Positions 9,317-23,000 of a stretch of DNA of 64,000 nucleotides are shown piece by piece (the stretch's first letter is position 1; every line of letters begins with the position of its first letter). The DNA comes from Perkinsus olseni (lineage: Eukaryota > Perkinsozoa > Perkinsida > Perkinsidae): assembly GCA_013115135.1 (NCBI GenBank), contig JABANP010000014.1:1-64000 (forward strand), read 5' to 3'. Both the position numbers and the translations under genes were made by a program. The notes beneath the pieces were generated by a model that was not told where the DNA came from, searched no databases, and saw only the letters and a program-made list of their open reading frames with translations.

Positions 9317-11897
9317 ATGATGTTTTGCCCATCGACCGCGGCTCTACGACGCAGGATAAGTACTACTACACTAGCAGTCAGGAAGGGGCTCATTAGAGGG
9401 AGCGCTGGAGCCGACTCCCAAGCTATGTCCGAGGCAGAACGAGTGGCGGCACTATCTCCCAAGAATCAGTCCCATTACGTCGAGAGGGCTGCTGTTATGC
9501 ATACCTCTACCGGCAACTCTGCTGAAGGAGTGGGTCGTAGGCTGACGGGCAGCTCATGTTCGGACAAACTGTCGCCAGTTACAAGTTCACACGAGCCCAT
9601 TGACGCAAGAAGTCCTGGCGGTGCTGGCACAGAGCATAGTTGAAAATATCGATCAGCTAGATGGCAAGGATTGTTATAGGATGATCATGGTGATTGCGAA
9701 GTTGGATGCTCGCGATCAGCTTTAGGACTCATTCGTGCCCCTTATCAGGGCTTGGGGAACCTCGGTCTTCTAACGAGCTCCGCCTTGGTATTGTTGACAG
9801 CCAGACTCAACAGGACTATACGCGAACTGCGCCTTGAAGAAGTGGTGGATCTGGCCAAACAACTGGTGCGGGCAGATATGGTGGAGGGTGGGGTATTAAC
9901 ATTACACCTTCGAGTTCGTGCTGCATGGCTACTTGCGATCAGGTGCCGCTCTTCGTACTGGTCTCTCGAACAGTATCCATGAAATTGAGCCTTGCTACTG
10001 GACAGGATCTGGTACGTCTTGCCACTGCATTTGCAGATGCCGGTATAACCGATGTTGCCTTCTTCGATCGGTAAGTGTGGTACATCCTCCCGATGCCGTG
10101 TAGAATCGTTGGCAGGCTCGGAGTGCACCTCAGCGGTATCATCCATACCCTCACTGTGGGGGTATTGGTAGAAGCTTTGGTAGCATTCGCCCGTCTGTGC
10201 ATGAGGCATGATCTACTACTATTGAGAGCATCAGGTAGTTGGGTTGAACCTGTGGCTAGTTGGGCTGACATCTCCACATCAGACGTACTATCATCTAAGA
10301 TTGGCCAGCTGGATGCTGAGCAGCTATGCCGTGTAGCGTTTGTATATGGTAGATTTGAACAAGTACACCCGAACCTTCATGAGGCCTTGGAGCATCAAAT
10401 GGGAAAGGTAATAGCTATAGATCAAGGGCACAGAGCTGTATTGAAGAACATGTGAATCACCGATCAGATGTTCGTGCTATCAGCTGCTGGCCGTAGTACT
10501 ACGTCAGCCAGCCTTGGGCAGCTATCCCTTCCTTCTCTTTGCGACCTAACCATATCTGTCGCTTTACTTGATCTCCAATGGGTGGGCCAGAGAGCCTTCC
10601 TGGAAGAGATGCTCAATGCTGTTGACTGGGATGATGTCCCAATGCCGGGTGCTACCTGCCTCCCTACCGTGATACACTATCACCTACTTTCCAGGTCGGG
10701 TCTGTGCGGCCATGGCTCGCCTGAAGGCTAGCCCACCACTATCTGCTTTTAGAAGGGCGTCGGCAAGTAGTACGGAAGTATGTGACTGGTTAGCAGCTTG
10801 TGGGGATCTGGCCGAGCGGGGCTATTCTCTTGACAGCGATTATAAGAGCATTATCGTGTAGTCACTCAGCGCAGTGGTGAGTAGGACTGGCACTACTCCG
10901 ATCAGGCTTACGTCGGAGCGAACGGTTGCTCGGCTGCTCCAGGATAGGATGTCATCAGCGCTGGACACGAGGGATATTGCAGTGGTTATGCGATCTCTGA
11001 GGCTGTTGCCGCCATCTTTTCTCGGATCGATGTAGCGAGCTCATCGGCTTGCTAGAGGTAGTAGTGACATTCGGAGAAGTCGTCCTATCTATGGGGCAGG
11101 ATCGTTATGACGAGCTTTGCAGAAGGCTTGGTAGAGGTACCATACCACCTCGCGTAGCAGTGTCTATAATATATTCTCGTCTGCTTTTACGGCGGCCCGT
11201 TACCCGAACGGAGACGCAGGTGGGTCGTCCGATACAAAGGTGTAAGTCATCCCTCGTGGCGTATGGACCCAGGCACTATGCGATGATCTGGATGGATTAC
11301 CTATAGATCTCCGAGATGAAGACCCTCATCAGCTTTCTGTCATCAAGTACATGCTAAATATCGAGGAAACATGTAGCACCCCCGCCAACCGGCAGGAGTC
11401 GTAGACCTGACGAGTTATGCCGCCTCAGGCTCTACCACCACCCGGCAGACGGCGCCTCGAGGGTCGCCACATGCCCATGATATATTGAATGTTCTGGGAG
11501 GTCCCACCGATGATGGTCAACGTCGGGTTGGCTGCAGAGAGGGGCCATTCGTAGCCGATGTTGTCGATGCCGATGCTGACCTAGCTACTGTGTATCACCG
11601 TGTCAAGTCCTCGATAAGGCTCCCAGTTTTACCTTCAGGTATCTCTGTCTGAGTGGCCCCGACTTCGCAATGGATGGGGGACTGAGCAATTATACCAGAC
11701 TAAGAATACATGCATTGAAGACTAGAGCAGGGTGGCCGAGAGTGATACCCTTGTCGAGTAAGAATTGGAGGACAGCTGTCGACAAGCTCGACTTCCTGCG
11801 TCGAGCGACGGCTAGAGGAGAGGGATGGACCGACGGGGATGAAGGCTCGAGCGCCAAGGGGGCATGTGTTTCCGAACCAAATTCATGTTTCATTTAG
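9317..11897 (+). CDS. RAP-domain protein, probably mitochondrial RNA-binding
   Basis: This is a multi-exon gene read as a helical-repeat RNA-binding protein with a C-terminal RAP domain. The N-terminus (MMFCPSTAALRRRIST) is basic, Ser/Thr-rich and free of acidic residues, as in mitochondrial presequences. Later exons carry degenerate 35-40-residue helical repeats, for example LVRLATAFADAGITDVAFFDR near 10010-10070 and QLDAEQLCRVAFVYGRF near 10300-10360. The last exon matches the RAP core: LKTRAGWPRVIPLSSKNW at about 11714-11770, followed by a Leu-rich helix. Related alveolate and algal proteins act in organelle RNA or rRNA metabolism, so that role is inferred. At least five exons are needed. 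The first junction lies between about 9540 and 9590, and one donor is at about 10070. Other boundaries are not resolved. The start is the first Met of the presequence frame. Confidence 0.6.
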
Positions 11898-12026
11898 GAA
11901 ACAATCTCGGTTGTGTTGCTAGTGGGGAAAGGTGGATATTCTGAACACAGCGGCCGTCCTCCGGATCATTGCATTAGCGTTTGACTTCTCAGTTGGCCCT
12001 TTCCGTCCCTGTCTATCTCCTCTGAA

Positions 12027-14961
<2,935 letters not shown>

Positions 14962-15187
14962 TCTACCAACTCATAGGAGAGGTTGTTACCAACGTTATCC
15001 TGAACGTATCTACTGTTCATTTAATGGTGATTCTGAGTTCATAGTGAGCTACGAGTTGTGGTAGTTTGAAGACGTTCGTAAGATACGGTATCCGAACTGC
15101 ATCACCCCCTCGCCACCTACTATTCACAAGTAACAGTCGTATTATATGAAGCATAGTACACAATGGGAAACACTGTATCACATCGTC

Positions 15188-16066
15188 TACGCGTCCTCAC
15201 ACCACTTGTTCTCCTCACGCAACTGAGTTGAACGCTAATCACCTCACGCAACCAACCCCCAACACTACCTGTGCCTCCTCTTCCGGTGTGAAATCGTTGA
15301 CAATATTGAACTGCTGGCGGATCTCCTCGGTTGTCTTACCCTTGATCATTGATGCAACCTATCCTCCACTAGTAGGGGGTACAAGTGAACTACTTATTAC
15401 CTTAGCGCAAGTAAGGTCCAGTAGCGGCTTGATGTCCATGTAGTTAGCAGCCAGGATCAACTCGAAAAGCATTTCCTACAGCCATACACGAGTATCACGA
15501 CTCCCACAGTCGATAGCAGCAGGCATTGCTGTGGTGATAATACCTGTTCGATGTTAACATATTCACAGTCCCAATCGCTGACCCCGCACTCTGCTAAGTT
15601 AGTTGACTTCAACGGTTTACTAATCTCGTCAGGCGGGTTGTTCTCGTGATGCTTACAGTATTCGATGACCTACAGTATGCGATGACTGCTGAACGACGTT
15701 CGATTACCTTTCAGGCCGCGAATATCTGTCACCCTCGGAGCGAGGATGCGAGCACCCGGCAATCTTCACAATTTTACAGAGTATTGACCCCTCTTAACGT
15801 GATATCGCGCACATCACCGAGAGCACTACCTTCGCCAAGATAGCGGTCTTAACGTTAGGCAGAGGTATCTCCTCATCCACCCCTCCATCCTCTACCATAT
15901 TCTGGATCAGATTCGACATGCATGCGACATTGGTCTGACATCATACGGTATGGTTCGCCCGGTCCACAACCCTGTATAGAAATATTACCGGAACGTCGAA
16001 GACCTCTCCTTGGGAGGACGACAGTTTAACAGTCTCCCCCTCGTTGGCATTGCCTGCAGTGGCCAT
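15188..16066 (-). CDS. SKP1: SKP1 homologue, copy A
   Basis: SKP1 is the adaptor that links F-box proteins to the cullin scaffold of SCF ubiquitin ligases. The exons read, in order: [20 protein letters not shown] (start), then [11 protein letters not shown] with [13 protein letters not shown], then [20 protein letters not shown] with [10 protein letters not shown]. Next come [40 protein letters not shown] and finally [10 protein letters not shown] and a stop. These match the BTB/POZ fold, the helix-loop segment and the F-box-binding C-terminal helices. The last intron is clean: after EEEAQ there is a GT donor, and an AG lies before the exon encoding [12 protein letters not shown] second copy lies immediately upstream in the same orientation, so this is a tandem duplication. 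Start and stop are secure; internal junctions were read by eye. Confidence 0.85.
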
Positions 16067-16214
16067 TTATACAAAATGTAAAAGTCTGATAAGGCGGCCC
16101 AAACACAGGATATTCTGCCTACTACTCGAACAAAATACCGTCACGATGAAATGATGTGTACGATATGCGCCCATCGTCACAAACCGGCATACTACTCAGG
16201 TTATAGCGATAATA

Positions 16215-17131
16215 TTAAGCGTCCTCACACCACTTATTCTCCTCTCGGACCTGAACGTCGAAGCACTAGTACTACCAATCATGGATAGATGATGGGCACC
16301 CAGCAGAGCTCTGCCGACTGTAGCAGGACTCCTACCTGTGCCTCTTCCTCCGGTGTGAAATCGTTGACGATATTGAATTGTTGGCGGATCTCCTCCGGTG
16401 TCTTGCCCTTGATCATTGATGCAACCTACAGGGACAACTGCCCGGGTTCGAGCGTCGAGAGTATAATTATCGTACCTTCGCGCAGGAGAGATCTAACAAT
16501 GACTTGATGTCCAAGTAATTGGCAGCCAGAATCAGCTCGAATAGGATTTCCTTGAAAGATGACGTGCATAGCTGCACTCGGTACACAGCCGATATGATCT
16601 CCCTACCTGTTCGATATTAACAAACTCACAGTCCCAATCACTGACTCCGCACTCGGCAAGACTTGTCGACTTCAATGGTTTGGTTATCTCATCAGGAGGG
16701 TTGTCCTTATGATGCTTACAGTATTCAATAACCTGCGAGATGGATTACAGCACAAACTAATGCCTCTGATGCTTAAGAAAGATGATCATACCCAATGGAG
16801 ATATCGACAGGACCAACCCGGCCTTGGCAAGCATGCCGCCTACCTTCGCCAAGATAGCGGTCTTAACGTTAGGCAGAGGTATCTCCTCATCCACCCCTCC
16901 ATCCTCTACCATATTCTGGATCAGATTCGACATGCATGCCACTGATGGCTGAGAAATATGACAACGATCAGACTACTGCTATTAGTATCGAATGCTTTAT
17001 CGGAAGCCTGCCCAAGGCCTATTGTGTCCACAGCAGTATAGCCGGTAGGAGTTGCAGCTAGCACTACCTCAACCTCGAAGACCTCCCCCCTGAGAGGAGC
17101 GAAGGTGGATCATCTCAGTAGAGGATGCCAT
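16215..17131 (-). CDS. SKP1: SKP1 homologue, copy B (apparent frameshift in exon 1)
   Basis: This tandem paralogue of the neighbouring SKP1 gene has the same exon order and the same final exon ending [10 protein letters not shown]. The first exon reads [15 protein letters not shown] and then breaks. A run of six C on the plus strand (17085-17090) puts the following GEVFEVEVV segment out of frame; five would keep it open. Either this copy is a pseudogene or the run is a sequencing error. The middle exon near 16845-16940 is base-for-base the same as in copy A over about 95 bases, while other exons differ at many third positions. That pattern suggests gene conversion. Confidence 0.7.
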
Positions 17132-17289
17132 GCTGGGAAGTCCACAACCCTGATGGATAATGAATCCGTCCACTCGCCAGCAGCAGGAGCCTTAGACCAG
17201 CAACGCAACGCGCTCCGCAAAAGGCTTCGCTCCGCCGTCCAAGAGCGCAAGATCTAGTGCTAATGTCGGACACTCGAGTCGAGGTTTCA

Positions 17290-19289
17290 TGGCACACATT
17301 ACACCAGCTGCCGCCGCGGCTGATGTACCTTCTCCTATGAATGGTATATCACAGGCAATTGATACGATGATACGAAACAAGCTATGCGCGGTGAACCCTC
17401 ATGACCCGGGGTGTGCTGCTGCCCACCCTTTTGGAGGTACAGAAGTGTTAATACGTATCAAATAGGGGTTACTGACTGCAGCAGATACAGTACATAATAG
17501 CCATGCATGGTGGGGTTACGGCAAAGGAGGCCTCAAGGAAGCTAGAGTAATGACAGTATCTCTACTATCAGAGAGCCCCTCCTCATCCAGGGTTACCCTA
17601 CTCTTCGGGGAGAGTGTGAAGGAGTGCAGCTAATCCCTATTGATAAGGTAGCTGATACCAGTATTCTCGGTACGGTACAGAGTAACCGGCCTTATGAGGT
17701 AGGGTACGCTATCCTATATTGGCCATAAGGCACGCAGTAGATACGACTGCATGAGCATGCCTTCGATGTACTCTCTTCTATTGTGTCAACATTATTACCA
17801 GCAGAAACTGGTATGGTGTCTGTGTGTAGATTTCTGTGTCATCATATAGCTGTGTTTAGTCTGCATGCAGATGGACATAGTTCTTTATATATTCCAATTA
17901 AAGTATGATCAGTGATGAAGCATCGGATGAGGCAAGGTTGGCCATAGACGCCGTACCCGGGAAGACGCTTGCTGCTGGTGCTGCTGCTGCCAGTAGTAGC
18001 AGTAGCAGCAACTCTGCAGCTCGTCCACTCATGCCAAACCGCAGGTTCATGAGGTCATGTGGTCTGTGGTGTGGATCCCTTGCCTCTCATCCTAGGCCGT
18101 AGGTATTCAGCTTCCACTGCCGTCAATAATACTAATCGATTATCCAACATACCAGTAAAACGTTATACAGACAAAAGCTTCGAGATCCAGACAGGTTATG
18201 ATGGCGTGAAGGTGGTTATGACTAGAGGACGCCTTGGTTAGGTCTATCGTCTATCGGTAGTAGGAGTAGGAGATTATCAGAATGTATCATGGGCCAGGTG
18301 AGCAGGATGGCAATTGCTGAGTTGTTAGTAGGATGCTACACTACGTAGGAGCTAGCCACACCTCGGGTACACGACTTCCACGTAGACGAGTGCTTAGCCC
18401 CTAAGAAGGGCCATGGTAATGCTCTCACTGCCTTCACCATCATCACCACTTTATGGACAACTGTTAGTTTCCTTGGTGAGTGACAAGATAGGCCTGCTGG
18501 CGTCTCCGGCTGACTTGGCCTCTCGCTTTGATGACACACTTAATAGGATGACACCAGTATCCGAAGTGAAGAAGGCAGGGGCCGAGGAGGGCCTAGAAGA
18601 GGTACTAGTTACCGCGTGTAGAGTGTCATGCGAGAGTTGTGCTTCCACAGGTGAATTCCCCGCCTGAAGCCACAACACTGGCAGCTAAGGCCGATGAGCT
18701 CCTCGGCCAGTTCGCGTTGCCTCCAACTAGAAGGCACTTCTCAAGGTAAGGGTCTTTAACCTCGGCCCGAGCTCAGGATAGCCACTGTGTTCAAGGTATT
18801 CCGCCACTATGCATCCTAGTGCTGCTATCCGTAAGACCAATGAAGCAGTTGCCCGTACTGCCCGACGCAAAAGTAAACTTGTTACGTCGTGCTAGACTCC
18901 GAGACAGTGTATAATAGCCGAATCAGGTGCCGCGCATTTGGAGGAAGGAGTAGGCGCGGCGCACTCTCCCTCTGCCATCAACCAAGAGGTCATCGATGGG
19001 GTATGATGCATCAGCAGCCGTGCTGTATGTTGAAGACATTCATCAGGTGGAGCTTGTTAGTGAACCAGCATCATCATCACCATCCCCATCCGGAGAGGCA
19101 TGTGAGGGACCTCTAGCTGGAACACCAACACCTGATGTGAGTGATTGTACGGTGATCGAGGACGGTAGCCCAATGCCTCAGAAGGCGGTCACCAAAATGA
19201 AGTCCCCACCGACGTTCAAGAGGCGTAGGTCGGCAAGGCTGTCAGGGTCAGGAAAGCGTTCGAGGGTCTCCGAGGATCAGGCTGCGTGA
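17290..19289 (+). CDS. Hypothetical multi-exon protein with basic C-terminus
   Basis: I do not recognise this gene. A plausible start reads MAHITPAAAAADVPSPMNG and runs to a GT donor near 17438. Further open, codon-like exons read ADTVHNSHAWWGYGKGGLKE (17482 onward) and MISDEASDEARLAIDAVPG (17905 onward), then a Ser/Ala-rich stretch. After these come NTNRLSNIPVKRYTDKSFE (18130 onward), DKIGLLASPADLASRFDDTL (18480 onward), and a last exon (18996-19289) ending in a Lys/Arg-rich tail (FKRRRSARLSGSGKRSR). The tail looks like a nuclear-localisation or nucleic-acid-binding segment. Exon order is inferred from frame continuity, and two genes could be merged here. Confidence 0.35.
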
Positions 19290-20076
19290 TCTAATTAGTG
19301 TTGGCTTATGGTACGTGCATGTGTCGTAACTGAATATCCCACGCTATCGAGCTATCAGTCACCATACTTTCATCACCTGTACTGTTGATTTCTAGTGGAC
19401 ACAGCCTGTATCACACAGGCGATGGTCGTCGTCGGCGTTGGTTATAGTGCTGATGTGTCATCATTGATGACATTTTTGACGAGTGTGATTCGCCGCTACT
19501 ATTGTTATCCTGCGGACTACACTCGTATAACTCAATATTTCCCAGCGTGTTTGAGAAGAAGCTTACATTGAAGCCATGTAAGCGTTAACAACTTCACATC
19601 GTCATGATATCAACGTTGATATATACTGCTGCTACACTTCAATAACCCATACTAATGCAACCAGTGTGAGACAATCTATCCAATGTGAGCTGAATGAGGC
19701 CCGAGTAGTGGCAGATGTTAAATTCCGTAAGGACCCAGTGCAGGCCACTTGGCCATCGGATCCACCAGAACAGCCTTGCAAATTGTTGCCTCATCCGTGC
19801 ACCGAGCTGTCCCGCACATCCAATCTCCGCTTGATAAGTCACACCTAGCTAAGCAGCCTTCCCACTCGGAGTCTCATGTTCGCGCGGACCCTCCTCACCA
19901 GCTGGAATCTAATGGCCTCGTCCCGACACAATCCCTCCCACCCTCTCCTAGGAGTGCTCGACGGGCTATCTCCGGTGTACCGGTGGGTATGACCGAGAGC
20001 TTGCCGCCGGGTACCGTAACAGCGAATCTGCCCTTGAGTGATGACACTAGTGGGGAGGGGCGTAGTATTGCATACT
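19290..20076. other. Region with no assignable gene between convergent genes
   Basis: This stretch lies between the end of a plus-strand gene and the end of the minus-strand alpha-2-macroglobulin gene. A 128-codon plus-strand frame at 19749-20135 is Ser/Pro-rich and runs antisense into the last macroglobulin exon. I could not support it as a gene, although it may be a terminal exon of the upstream gene. Confidence 0.3.
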
Positions 20077-23000
20077 CTACCTTGAGTATCCTGACATACC
20101 CATATAGGTTGGATTGGATGTATCATAACACTTAGTCTGAGGTAAGGCATAATCTCCAGGCACATTGGCAGTAGCCAAGTAACTGAGTACTGGACATGAT
20201 CGAGTAAGTCCTGTAGTTATTCGAACCCTCGACCTCAATGTTAGATCTTCTCGTGACGATATTCCATCTATTTCCCATAACACAGTATCCTTGCCCGTCC
20301 GTTTAGTGATCCTTCTGCAAGGCAACCACCAACGTGAGTTAGCACATATCAGAGGCGTCCTTGAGTTAACGCTGTGTGCACTGTGCTGACTCTCATCTGA
20401 TCATATTGAGGGTGTGGACTGATACTGCACTGTTTCTGGGAATACAATGGTAGTAGTCAGGTGCTCCTGATGAGGATGAGCCTGCTGTCCTAATGTCGAG
20501 AGAGTCGATGTTCTCATCCTGAGGCTCGAGGCCACTCGGCGACAGATCCTAAAGCCTACAGCTTGTGAGCGTCGCGTGTGATTGCCGTTACCTCCACTAT
20601 GAGCGAGCGGACATCATCGTGTGATTCGATATTGATAGTGATGCATACTAGCTGCCCCGTCACAGCCGAGGTTAGCATGCCCCCTGTACATTGCCCCGTG
20701 GAGATATCAAATAGCTGAAGCAGGAGAGAGGAGACGTCTGGAGTGAGATATCAGGTGATGATCCTGGATTCACTTGGATGAACTTGCGGACGGTGAAGCC
20801 CCTATCAATTGGCCACGCGAATGGGTGCTTCGGGAGTATGTTGGCGGTAAGGAAGGTGAAGGCCGTCCCAGTGCCAGTGATGTTCCATCTGAGGTTGGTC
20901 TGCTATTCCAGGCCTCAGTGTAGCCATCCCACGCTCACATCAGGGGCCCTTCATAGCCACTGCTGCTGGGCTGTACAGCAGTGTGAGTCGAATTGACTGT
21001 TGGCAGCCATAGACTGCCCGAGACGGGATTCTCCTCGGTGAGAGAAGTCTCCCATATAGTATCCCCATCTCCATCGGATACAGTCATCTAAGCAGCTCGA
21101 GCTTAGTTGCTTCACTACGCCAGTAGCGCATTCACCTCTATCTGCGGGGTACCATTGGCCATGGATTCATCCAGTGCAGTGAAGGCCTCTATGGCGAAGA
21201 GTAAAGTCTCAGTAGAGAAGCTGATACAAGCGTGCATGCCGTCAACGCCCCGCTGTTGTTACCCTTGACTGTATATACCACCCCACTTAGCCTCCACACC
21301 ACCCTGCCCCAGCCATACTCCAACTCTCCATAGGAGTTCCCGTCCTGAATGATCAGTGAGAAGGCCGATGCCGCTGCTGCACGTCTATACTCCCCTCTTG
21401 TTGTTCGTTATTGACGGCAGCCAGATGCAAGGCTAAGGCCTGTAGATTGTCGGGTAGTGGTGATGGTTGCCCTGGACGAGCTATGTATCTACGATCACGA
21501 CAGTTCAGCCGGGTAAGGCAGCCTCGTACGTACGCAGTCTCGCTGCTGCTAACACGTATATTGTTCCATATAACTGCCTGGGCATCCTCATTTGAGATTT
21601 GCCCAACGGTTACTCTCATCAAGAGCCATGCAGTCATACTGTCTAAAGGGGTCAATACCTCCTTAAAGGAGTCGATCTTGGAGTAGGGGAGTGGTAAGCC
21701 ATCGAGGTCACTGCTTCCTGAACCAGAACGTGGAAGCCTTCAAGTGGGGCTATCTGACCAGTAGCATGGTATAGCCGAGCAACATCGTCGTAAGGGCGAG
21801 CATCAGGGAATCGGTCCAGAGTGTCCTTTAAAGAGTCGATGGCAGCCCCGAGCCAAGTCGTACGAGCGACACTATACTGTGGGTGGGTATGGCCTCTCAA
21901 GGCGATGATGGCGAGGGAATGGAGCCAGATGCTGACGTAGGATGGATTGGGGGAATCTGAGGGTATAGTGGAGAGGCTATAACAGAGCGTATAGCAGTGG
22001 ACATACTTCTACTCCATTTGAGTACACCATTCACAGTATGGATGTGTATGAGCTGATGGAACAGTTCGTCCCTCAGAGTCTCCGTATCATGCTCGCCCAA
22101 GGAGACATGCTCCGCTCTCACAGCGCCTGCCTCATGCCAGCTCTGCATGGTATAGATGATGACGATGCACTACCCAAGCAGTATAGAGTGGCGATGAGGA
22201 GATCTGTTCGTATATCTCCTTTATCCTCATCATACATGTTGTATGGGGTGAAGGCAGTGCGGTGGCAATGTTCGATGATTCTTGGATAAAACGATGACTC
22301 CGCTGATAGCCGTACTTGGGATGCCGATGGTATATACTCAGGGAGCTGGAGATGCTCCTCCCACTACAAGGCATACTGCTATCTCATTCTTGCATGGCCT
22401 GTAGTAGTACTACCACTCCTGGAGCTGCTATAGCTCGACTACTCCCTATGACGATCGGATGGCTGTGTGGACCGATGAGTATCCGCACTATTATTTCATC
22501 AATGATAACCCCTGTGGTGTCATAGAGGGTGTAGTGTACCTGCAAGACTACTACTACTTGTGGTTCGGCCTGACCAACCCTCACCCAACCCCTGCTGTCT
22601 GTAGTGTCATCAATGTCTAGAGTGGATACCACAGGCATCTTGAATAGAGCGTACAGTACTCCAGCATTCCCTGGTAGGGCGAGCAGGTCACTGCTGTGTG
22701 CACCATCCATAGTTGGGAAAATTCCAGCAGACATGTTACTCACCACCACCTGAAGGGATAGGGGAGCGGTTACGGGACTCATCCCATTATCGACTGCCTC
22801 TTACCGTAAGGTTCATTTGGTGGAGCTGTTGTGTAGTATAATGAGTGGATATAAGGGCAGCACCCATCACCGGCTCATCGGTTATCCTGCTAAAGGCATT
22901 GTTCGGTGTATGGCGACAGTGTTTACCGCAATGATCGGGGTATGTAGGGTTCCATGTATATAGGAGATGCCACTGTGATGGAAGTGCTTGCGTCGGCCAC

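Noticed and set aside
22160..22260. The string IYEQ in a minus-strand frame, considered as a remnant thioester (CxEQ).
   Set aside because: It is in a different frame from the coding segment that reads AFTPYNMYDEDKGDIRTDLL, and there is no Cys at the required place.
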